From positions 144,336,251 through 144,400,250 of the forward strand of contig NC_053499.1 of assembly GCF_905171775.1 (NCBI RefSeq): 64,000 nt of DNA. The letters are read 5' to 3'. Made by a program: the position numbers and the translations under genes. Below, piece by piece: positions 56,201-64,000 of this stretch. This DNA comes from Rana temporaria. Taxonomy: Eukaryota > Chordata > Amphibia > Anura > Ranidae. Each line of letters opens with the position of its first letter. Within the stretch, counting starts at the first letter, position 1. Below the pieces are notes generated by a model. It had not been told where the DNA came from, did no database searches, and saw only the letters and a program-made list of their open reading frames with translations.

Positions 56201-59200
56201 TACACTTAGATAATATAACCATCCCCTGAATACACCCAACCAGGCACTGACTCCGGCCTATCAGCATCCCACACCTCGGTGATATCTGGCGACTTTCAGA
56301 GCGGGATGAATGAACAGAACGTCTCCGCAGATGTCCAGAAAACCGTCACGGAGTGCAATTGGATCGCTCACATCAGACAGGTATTCATCCATGATAGAAG
56401 GAAGCATTTCAGGAGTCAATTCCTACAAAGAATAGATACAAAATAACAGGGTGACACTGTCATAGAGGAAGGATGTGCAAGTGAAACTGAAACTGAACTG
56501 TATTTCCAACGAGTGTGGTACAAGTTATATACGCTCTCAGGTCACTAAAGAAGACCTGTGGCCGCTCAATGAGGTTGATTGAGAAGAGGGTTTCAAGGAA
56601 TTTAAGGCTGCTTTCAAGGTGTTTTTTTTTAACTACCAGCAGTAAGAATGTGGAACTCCCTTCCTCAGTTGGTGGTGTTGGCAGGAGGTGTCGTTAATTT
56701 CAAAAAACGTTTAGATGGGCATCTGTCTGCCGTGTGCTACGTTTACCTTTTTGTGTAGCGATTTTGCCTCGTCTCTGAGTACTCCTGTTTGCCTGTGACC
56801 CTGACCTTCTGGCCTGTCCCTTGGTTACCCTTGTCTGCCTGTTGCCCCGACCTCGGCTTACCCATCACCATCCATTGTGTCCTCAGTGACTGCTTCCCCT
56901 CTCTCCCTACGGAGCGTGACCTGGGGGACCCCAGGGGCCGCGACCTGGGTTCAGTTGCAGCGAAGGCCATTCTCACCACTAGAGGCTCTGGTGAACACCT
57001 GCTGGACCTTAGACTCCGCGCCCTGGGGAATCTTGGGTTCACGTTTCCTGTCCATCCGCAGCAGTCTGCTATTGGGTTCACTACCTTGCGGTGCACCCCC
57101 TGTCTCCATCGGGGTGCATTTGTCACCTGGCCACAGGTGACCTGACAAGGGATTTAGTCCAATCAGAGAGCTTGTTTTGGTCCCACTCCTTAACTTATGC
57201 AGTTCCAGAAGTAGGCAGTAGCCCCATCAGCAAGGCTGTGCAGGGCCCCATGATTTCTCTAATGGTGGCCCCCAATGCTCTTTGTACAGGGAAGGAGAAA
57301 ATCCACTCCATGTTTTATTGGCTACTTTATGTCATAATAAGTCTCATCCAATCTGATTAGGTAGATATAGGGGGGGAGGAGTTCTGATTGTTTTAGTGAG
57401 ATTGTAGGAGGGGAATAGGGGGTGAAGCTAAGGCAGGCACTGTGTGATTTTTGCATATTGAGATCTATAATGAATAATATTCTAATAGACACATGAAAAG
57501 AGATGTGATGTATATTGTAAATGTTATACATTGTTGCTGCTCAGATTATTAACCCCGCGATGTGAGTCACATATTACACAAGAAATGTCACTTATTTATA
57601 CCGAGATTCATGTCTATAAATGTTCATTCATCTCATCTTAACTCACCAGGAAGGGAAGTTTACTGAGCGTCGTCCATACCGTCTCCCTGTCCATCCCCTC
57701 CCTTATTCCCGACAAACGGATTAGCTGCAACAAAGTATACAAAGTCACAGGAATGACAATACCCCTCTGTGATGTATCAGGGGATTGGGGGGCACAGGAA
57801 GTTCAATGTGATAATATTAATACAAATAATATGATAAAAATCCCCTCTGTGACATATCGGGGGATGTGATAATATTCATAAAAATAATATAGAACAAAAA
57901 ATATTACGACAATATACCCCTCTGTGATTGGAGGACGGCATAATGTGATAATAATAATAATATGACACTACCCCCTCTGTGATATATTGGGGAATATGGG
58001 GGGGGGGATCACAAGAGTACAATGTGCTAATATTAATAATACATATAATAATTTCCTAATACCCCCTCTGATATATATTGGGGAATATAGGGGGGGGTCA
58101 CAAGAGTACAATGTGATATTAATAATACATATAATAATTTCCTAATACCCCCTCTGATATATATGGGGGGGGGGGTCTCAAGAGTACAATGTGCTAATAT
58201 TAATAATACATAATTTCCTAATACCCCCTCTGATATATATTGGGGGTACAGCAGTACAATGTAATAATAATATGACACTACCCCCTCTGTTATCTTTTGG
58301 GGAATGGGGGGGGGGGGCATAGCAGTACAATGCCTTATTAATAATTTATAGACACTACCCCCTCTGTCATTTATTGGGGAATGGGGGGTCACAGGAGTAC
58401 ATTGTGCCAATATTATTAATACATATAATAATATATTACCCCTTCTGTTATTTATTGGGGGCACAGCAGTACTATGTAATGATATGACACTATCTCATCT
58501 GTTATTTATTGGGGGATGTCGGGGTCACAAGAGCACAATATCATAATATTAATATTAATAATTATTATAATATGATAATACCTCCTCTGTGATATATTGG
58601 GGGGCAAAGCAGTACAATGTAATAATAGCAATATGACACTACCCCCTCTGTGATTTATTGGAGGATGGGGGGGGGGGGTCATAGCAGTACAATGTCGTCG
58701 TCATAATAATAATAATAATATGACACTACCCCCTCTTTAATGTATTGGGGAATGGAGGTGGGGGAGTCACAACAGTACAACGTCAAAATATTAATAACAA
58801 TAATATGATAAAACCCCCTCTGTGACATATTGGGGGGCCAGTCACAATACCACAGTAATAGCAGCAATCTTCTGGGTCCTGTGCCTGGTAGCTGCAATTC
58901 TGCATAATAACCACAGGGGGACACCATTCACAGAACACTTAGTACCGATATATATTTTTCTTCAACGAATGCAAAGCATCCTCTGAATGGACAAGGTGGA
59001 GATCGTGACATCAGCATCCCAACTCTTCACCTCATTCAATCAGAGAACGCCTCGTATTCATTGAAAAAAAAATACATTGGTAAAAGGTGTTCTCTAAATG
59101 GCGGCAGTGGGAACTCTCCCACCGAGGTTCTTGTATGGGCCATACACAGGAAATGATTTCTTATTATATGTGGACTGGAATTGTCGGAGCATTTGCATAG

Positions 59201-61895
59201 CCCCATTTTTTTCAGCTTTGGGAGAAAACATTTTTAAGCTGTGGGGGTCAGGGCCGTCTTAATAGCATCATGGGCCCCTGGGCAAAGTAATCCTCTGGTC
59301 CCTCTACGCCCTACATCTCCCCCCAGCACTCCGACCCCTCTACACCCCAGATATCCCCCCAGTACTCTGACCCCTCTACACCCCAGATATGCCCCCGGCA
59401 CTCTGACCCCTCTACACCCCAGATATCCCCCCAGTACTCTGACCCCTCTACACCCCAGATATCCCCCCAGTACTCTGACCCCTCTACACCCCAGATATCC
59501 CCCCAGCACTCTGACCCCTCTACACCCCAGATATGCCCCCGGCACTCTGACCCCTCTACACCCCAGATATCCCCCCGGCACTCTGACCCCTCTACACCCC
59601 AGATATCCCCCCAGTACTCTGACCCCTCTACACCCCAGATATCCCCCCAGCACTCTGACCCCTCTACACCCCAGATATGCCCCCGGCACTCTGACCCCTC
59701 TACACCCCAGATATCCCCCCAGCACTCTGACCCCTCTACACCCCAGATATCCCCCCAGTACTCTGACCCCTCTACACCCCAGATATCCCCCCGGCACTCT
59801 GATCCCTCTACACCCCAGATATCCCCCCAGCACTCTGACCCCTCTACACCCCAGATATCCCCCCAGCACTCTGATCCCTCTACACCCCAGATATCCCCCC
59901 GGCACTCTGACCCCTCTACACCCCAGATATCCCCCCGGCACTCTGACCCCTCTACACCCCAGATATCCCCCCAGCACTCTGACCCCTCTACACCCCAGAT
60001 ATCCCCCCAGCACTCTTACCCCTCTACACCCCAGATATCCCCCTTGCACTCTGACCCCTCTACACCCCAGATATCCCCCCAGCACTCTGACCCCTCTACA
60101 CCCCAGATATCCCCCCAGCACTATGACCCCTCTACACCCCAGATATCCACCCCATCACTCTGACCCCTCTACACCCCAGATATCCACCCAGCACTCTGAC
60201 CCCTCTACACCCCAGATATCCCCCCAGCACTCTGACCCCTCTACACCCCAGATATCCCCCCAGCACTCTGACCCCTCTACACCCCAGATATCCCCCCAGC
60301 ACTCTGACCTCTCTACTCCCCAGATATCCCCCAAGGCACTCTGACCCCTCTACACCCCAGATATCCCCCCGGCACTCTGACCCCTCTACACCCCAGATAT
60401 CCCCCCAGTACTCTGACCCCTCTACACCCCAGATATCCCCCCAGCACTCTGACCCCTCTACACCCCAGATATGCCCCCGGCACTCTGACCCCTCTACACC
60501 CCAGATATCCCCCCAGCACTCTGACCCCTCTACACCCCAGATATCCCCCCAGTACTCTGACCCCTCTACACCCCAGATATCCCCCCGGCACTCTGATCCC
60601 TCTACACCCCAGATATCCCCCCAGCACTCTGACCCCTCTACACCCCAGATATCCCCCCAGCACTCTGATCCCTCTACACCCCAGATATCCCCCCGGCACT
60701 CTGACCCCTCTACACCCCAGATATCCCCCCGGCACTCTGACCCCTCTACACCCCAGATATCCCCCCAGCACTCTGACCCCTCTACACCCCAGATATCCCC
60801 CCAGCACTCTTACCCCTCTACACCCCAGATATCCCCCTTGCACTCTGACCCCTCTACACCCCAGATATCCCCCCAGCACTCTGACCCCTCTACACCCCAG
60901 ATATCCCCCCAGCACTATGACCCCTCTACACCCCAGATATCCACCCCATCACTCTGACCCCTCTACACCCCAGATATCCACCCAGCACTCTGACCCCTCT
61001 ACACCCCAGATATCCCCCCAGCACTCTGACCCCTCTACACCCCAGATATCCCCCCAGCACTCTGACCCCTCTACACCCCAGATATCCCCCCAGCACTCTG
61101 ACCTCTCTACTCCCCAGATATCCCCCAAGGCACTCTGACCCCTCTACACCCCAGATATCCCCCCAGCACTCTGTCCCCTCTACACCCCAGATATCCCCCC
61201 AGCACGGTAACCCCTTCTACACCCCAGATATCCCCCCAGCACTCTGTCCCCTCTACACCCCAGATATCCCCCCAGCACTGTAACCATATACGATAAGATA
61301 CCCCTTGTATTGTGACCCCATTCTATCCCTGATACCCCATACACTGTGGCCTCTATACATCCCTGATACCTCTAGCACTATAGCCACCCAAGCATTGATT
61401 TGGGGAAAGCGCAGGTGCTTCCCCATGCAGCTGGGGCCCCTGGGCTGTGTCCAGGTGTGCCCTCTCATTAAGACAGCCCTGGTGGGGGTACAGATAGAAC
61501 TTTGGACGTTGTCTGCATATTCCTGTTCAGATGACAGCTGGCCCCCCCATTTCTTGTATGTGTGTCACAAAGACAGGAAGTGAGGGAGAATCTTCCCAAA
61601 GGGGGTCACAGACCGAGGTAAAGACCTGACCTCACTCCATCCAAAAATAACAATAAAAATCTTGGCTGGAGTTATGGATTATATGATGATATTGTGAATA
61701 GTAGATCCCTGTCTGGGTGATGATTGGTGGAGAATGGGATATAGATGACATTACCAGGGGCAGAATCCAGCCAAATTCTTGGTTACAGACGCCCAGGAGG
61801 AAAGGGACTCGGTTGCTTTCTTTGTTGGCCAAGATCTCCTCCGCCGGTTTGGGTAGGAAGAAGCCGTCCACACAGGCTGGCAATGGCAGGAATCC
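50093..61895 (-). CDS. Carboxylesterase (CES2/CES3-type), C-terminal half, 6 exons; 5' part beyond window
   Basis: Exons in transcript order: 61755-61895, 57647-57724, 56275-56422, 53959-54108, 52346-52418, 50093-50267. They join in frame to 765 nt (254 aa plus stop), roughly 45 percent of a typical 550-aa carboxylesterase. These serine hydrolases of the ER lumen cleave esters and amides of drugs and lipids. Visible family marks: VDGFFLPKPAEEILA, NQEFGW with the catalytic acidic residue, KADHADELIYVFGGPF with the catalytic histidine, YWANFARNGDPNGPG, and C-terminal HAEL, an ER-retention signal of the HIEL/HTEL type. The nucleophile (GESAGG) exons should lie above 64000. I favour CES2 from the KADH context and YLEINLK segment, but orthology needs a tree. 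No disabling change in the visible part. Confidence 0.93.
50432..51630. mobile_element. GGCCCAGATTCTC foldback MITE containing a second MITE
   Basis: Ends GGCCCAGATTCTC and GAATCTGGCCC. Removing 50525-50995 restores GATTCTCAGAATCAGTTACGC, as in sister copies (9210-9232). Upstream of the last carboxylesterase exon. Confidence 0.88.
50525..50995. mobile_element. Nested GTACACACG foldback MITE
   Basis: Starts GCCTCGTACACACGACCG, ends GTGTGTACGAGGC; flanked by CTCAG on both sides. Internal hairpin GAAACTGGTCCGTGGACCAG and palindrome CATGCGTCGAAGTGATTTGACGCATG-like near 50762. Confidence 0.88.
51634..51735. mobile_element. Tc1-type terminal fragment
   Basis: CAGTGCCTTGAAAAAGTATT followed by CACACCCCTTGAAATTTTC matches the terminus of the 32270-33297 element. 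Only this end is present. Confidence 0.75.
52069..52318. mobile_element. Short foldback MITE (deleted family member)
   Basis: Ends GGCCCCGATTCTC and GTGAATCCGGGCC; 250 bp only, with family blocks CTTAGAATCAGTTACGCATA and GCTGGCCGCTAGCGG. Ends 27 bp below the penultimate carboxylesterase exon. Confidence 0.85.
52346..52418 (-). CDS. Carboxylesterase penultimate exon
   Basis: 73 nt. Encodes NSTDEEKVLSRTIMRYWANF then ARNG, a strongly conserved CES segment. Donor GTAAG (52345-52341). The acceptor CCATCAAG lacks a C before AG but follows a T-rich tract. Confidence 0.9.
52738..53690 (+). repeat. Minisatellite, 22-bp unit x ~43, carboxylesterase intron
   Basis: Unit CCCAACCTGCCCTGTACCAC plus CC, with many CCTTGT and CACGCC variants; decays after 53580. 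Confidence 0.96.
53959..54108 (-). CDS. Carboxylesterase exon with catalytic histidine
   Basis: 150 nt. Encodes SGLPVFFYEYQHRPSLF, then VKADHADELIYVFGGPFLRD. The histidine of DHADE is the charge-relay residue of the triad. Acceptor TCTATTTCAG, donor GTAATA. Confidence 0.94.
54279..55012. mobile_element. Foldback MITE, recent subfamily, reverse orientation
   Basis: Inverse of 37934-38667 and 44399-45106 over its full length, with a short internal deletion near 54690-54710. Starts GGGCTAGATTCAGG and ends TTGAATCCAGGCC. Confidence 0.88.
55239..55651. mobile_element. Tc1/mariner-type MITE, TA-flanked
   Basis: 413 bp. Ends CAGTGGAACCTCGGATTGC and AATCCAAGGTTCCACTG are inverted and sit between TA dinucleotides. 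Inner hairpin GTGTTGTCTCGCAACACGAG. Confidence 0.9.
56275..56422 (-). CDS. Carboxylesterase exon (helical region)
   Basis: 49 codons plus one nucleotide. Starts ELTPEMLPSIMDEYLSD and ends FIHPALKVARYHR, equivalent to the VxxARxHRD segment of CES proteins. Acceptor TTCTTTGTAG, donor GTGTGG. Confidence 0.9.
57647..57724 (-). CDS. Carboxylesterase exon (lid/regulatory region)
   Basis: 26 codons, phase 0: LIRLSGIREGMDRETVWTTL then SKLPFL. Sits between the acid-bearing exon and the alpha-helical region, as in CES genes. Acceptor TTGTTGCAG, donor GTGAGT. Too short to find except by frame and context. Confidence 0.85.
57765..58860 (+). repeat. Degenerate ~80-90-bp tandem repeat, carboxylesterase intron
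   Basis: About twelve diverged units with ACACTACCCCCTCTGTGATA, TATTGGGGGATGGGGGG and AGTACAATGTGATAATATTA. Mixed A/T and G-run sequence. Confidence 0.85.
59249..61481. mobile_element. hAT-like element with ~2-kb internal minisatellite, TSD GTGGGGGT
   Basis: 2233 bp. Ends CAGGGCCGTCTTAAT and ATTAAGACAGCCCTG are inverted (14 of 15). Exact 8-bp repeats GTGGGGGT at 59241-59248 and 61482-61489. A related end fragment lies at 11458-11515. Only about 150 bp of ordinary sequence at each end is not array. Confidence 0.9.
59313..61285 (+). repeat. Minisatellite, 36-bp unit x ~54, with 794-bp higher-order duplication
   Basis: Unit CCCCTCTACACCCCAGATAT plus CCCCCCAGCACTCTGA. The same string of variants recurs 794 bp later: ACCTCTCTACTCCCCAG at 60307 and 61101, and the CCACCCCATC variant at about 60150 and 60944. 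Confidence 0.96.
61755..61895 (-). CDS. Carboxylesterase exon with catalytic acidic residue
   Basis: 47 codons, phase 0 at both ends. Encodes GFLPLPACVDGFFLPKPAEE, then ILANKESNRVPFLLGV and NQEFGWILPL. The Glu in QEFGW is the triad acid of this family. Acceptor TTTGTTCAG, donor GTAATG. Confidence 0.94.
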
Positions 61896-62386
61896 CTGAA
61901 CAAAGAAAATACGACAGATAATAATTCCGAGAGGTCACTACAGTCATTATCAGCAACTTTCTGTTGGCACAATGCTGAAAACCTTATTTTTGGCGCCCAA
62001 CATTTTGGTGTATCACTACTATATATATATATATATTTATAAACGCTCTGCTCACTCTCCTCTCTCCTCCAGTCAGTATGTGCACACATGCACCAGAGCT
62101 CTGACTGGCTCTTAGCACTGCCCCTCCCTCTCAACCTCTGCTGCTCTGTAGGCGGATATGAAAGCAGATTCAAATACTTTGTTGCGTTTACGAATACAAT
62201 TTTTTTTTAAATACACCAGAGTTGTTCTTTAACCTCCTGACACCTTCGTAACGCATGGTGCAAAAGAAGGCGGGCATTAATGTCCACATGTGGGTCAATG
62301 GGCAGCAGCGCTTTCTCTACTCTCGGTCTTTAGCGGGACCGGCTCCACATCACGTGATCACTGTGACAGCCAGCCATGGTGGTCAT

Positions 62387-63796
62387 CAGGGGAGGGCTGG
62401 CAGGGGGGGCAAGGTGGAAATCTCCCCCCGGGCTGGTGACACTATGCACAGCCACCGGCCACCACTGCCAAATGCTGTTTTTGCAGAGCAGGAATATGCC
62501 TGCTGGAGCTCTGTTAACACAAGTCACAGCCTCTGCTCACCTCCCACTGTGCAGCAGTGCCTGTGTCAGCTCCAAGGTAGATGGCTGCAGAGCAGAGCTA
62601 TGTCTCGTCTCACACATAGCTCAGCCTCATCGCACACCAGCGCTGACATCCCCTTCTCTCTCTGCACAGACACGAGGAGAGATAGAGCTCATCTACTCCT
62701 CCTCCTTCTGAGTCTGCCCTGCCCACACTCCCCGGGCATGTGTGGGCACTGGACAGGAAGTTTGAACCCAAAAAAGCATCAGACAGCCTGCCTGCGCCTC
62801 CATCCTGGTAAGCTCACCCTCTCTAGTCTCTCCTGCCTCCCAGTGTATAAAAAGGGGTGCTCTGTGGACTTTGTTAAAGGGAAGGAGGGGCAGGCTTTGG
62901 CGAGCAGAGACCCTCTTTACACAATAGTCCACAGCATGCACCCATAAATCAAGTTTCCCAGAACACCCCTTACATCAGATCTGATGTATATGGGGTCTGT
63001 GCGGACTCTGTAAGGGGGGCCTCTGTGCGGACTCTGATGTAAGGGGGGCCTCTGTGCGGTCTCTGATGTAAGGGGGGCCTCTGTGCGGACTCTAATGTAA
63101 GGGGGCCTCTGTGTGGACTCTGATATAAGGGGGGCCTCTGTGCGGTCTCTGATGTAAGGGGGGCCTCTGTGCGGACTCTAATGTAAGGGGGCCTCTGTGT
63201 GGACTCTAATGTAAGGGGGCCTCTGTGTGGACTCTGATATAAGGGGGGCCTCTGTGCGGACTCTGATGTAAGGGGGGCCTCTGTGCGGACTCTAATGTAA
63301 GGGGGCCTCTGTGTGGACTCTGATGTAAGGGGGGCCTCTGTGCGGACTCTAATGTAAGGGGGCCTCTGTGTGGACTCTGATATAAGGGGGGCCTCTGTGC
63401 GGTCTCTGATGTAAGGGGGGCCTCTGTGCGGACTCTAATGTAAGGGGGCCTCTGTGTGGACTCTGATATAAGGGGGGCCTCTGTGCGGACTCTGAGGTAA
63501 GGGCGGACTCTGATGTAAGGGGGGCCTTTGTACGGACTCTGATGTAAGGGGGGCCTCTCTGCGGACTCTGAGGTAAGGGGGGCCTCTGTGCGGACTCTGA
63601 GGTAAGGGGGGCCTCTGTGCGGACTCTGATGTAAGGGGGGCCTTTGTACGGACTCTGATGTAAGGGGGGCCTCTGTGCGGACTCTTGTGATCATGAAAAA
63701 TCTTAGACTGTTTTCCTCGATCCATCACTTTTCCACACTCTATGGGCCACTTGACTGGACTTGCCCCCCAGGCCTAAGGCTGCCAGCCCTCCCCTG
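62387..63796. mobile_element. hAT-like element with internal 29-bp minisatellite, TSD GTGGTCAT
   Basis: 1410 bp. Ends CAGGGGAGGGCTGGCAG and CTGCCAGCCCTCCCCTG are perfect 17-bp inverted repeats. Exact 8-bp repeats GTGGTCAT at 62379-62386 and 63797-63804. Lies upstream of the first visible carboxylesterase exon. Confidence 0.93.
62985..63684 (+). repeat. Minisatellite, 29-bp unit x ~24
   Basis: Unit GGACTCTGATGTAAGGGGGG plus CCTCTGTGC, with 28-bp (one G fewer) and GGTCTCTGATG variants, in part alternating regularly. Confidence 0.96.
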
Positions 63797-64000
63797 GTGG
63801 TCATGTGATCAGCCGCTCACTGCTGCTCTGCTTGTTCAGGCTGACTTGTATTGTCTCCTCCCCCTCATGTCTTTTTCTTTAATGGGTGGAGCCTAATGGG
63901 CCCCTCCCACAGCTCTTCTCTCTGCGCATGCTATGTGCAGCACAGTGATGATGTCATTTCAAATTTTTTAAGGTAATATCTGGGTTTGTAAAGACATTTC

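Noticed and set aside
59234..61138. ORFs of 200-367 residues over the 36-bp array
   Set aside because: Tandem repeat with a period divisible by three; the translation is periodic only and lies inside a hAT-like element.

Overview
This is eukaryotic nuclear DNA from a vertebrate, most likely a large-genome neobatrachian (ranid-like) frog. Evidence: three vertebrate genes with GT-AG introns, a Tc1 transposon and L1/Tx1-type LINE remnants, and many non-autonomous DNA transposons and minisatellites. Nothing bacterial is present (no operons, ribosome binding sites or CRISPR). Species assignment is an inference from repeat character, not proven.

Genes. (1) MLKL, plus strand, 8280-19853: ten coding exons that join in frame to 481 codons. 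It encodes the necroptosis executioner pseudokinase, with a four-helix-bundle N-terminus, brace, and a kinase-like domain with VAIK kept but HGN and GFE in place of HRD and DFG. (2) MEAK7 (TLDC1), minus strand, 39399 down to 26158: seven coding exons, 459 codons plus stop, with N-terminal MGN and a C-terminal TLDc domain. A possible promoter and non-coding first exon lie near 44020-44110. (3) The 3' half of a carboxylesterase (CES2/CES3-type), minus strand, 61895 down to 50093: six exons, 254 residues, with the catalytic acidic residue and histidine and a C-terminal HAEL ER-retention signal. The exons carrying the nucleophilic serine lie beyond 64000. MLKL and MEAK7 are convergent; MEAK7 and the carboxylesterase run in the same direction. 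No functional link between the three is visible.

Layout. 1-8100 is repeats: two foldback MITEs, an old duplication (about 1560-3000 and 6500-6970) with two hAT insertions in one copy only, and a decayed LINE (3005-6498) holding another MITE. 8280-19853 is MLKL, with hAT copies and a 30-bp minisatellite in its introns. 19854-26157 is intergenic repeats. 26158-44100 is MEAK7, with a Tc1 copy, MITEs and several minisatellites. 42180-43980 is a nearly pure polypyrimidine tract. 45240-50090 holds minisatellites and two array-bearing transposons. 50093-64000 is the carboxylesterase part, with more arrays.

Main result of the hunt: three, probably four, non-autonomous hAT-like elements contain a large internal tandem array between their terminal repeats (46389-47774, 49160-49860, 59249-61481, 62387-63796). 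Three are closed by exact 8-bp target-site duplications. The minisatellites there were therefore carried, or grew, inside mobile elements. Coordinates were read by eye; splice sites were chosen by GT-AG rule, frame continuity and remembered family similarity.
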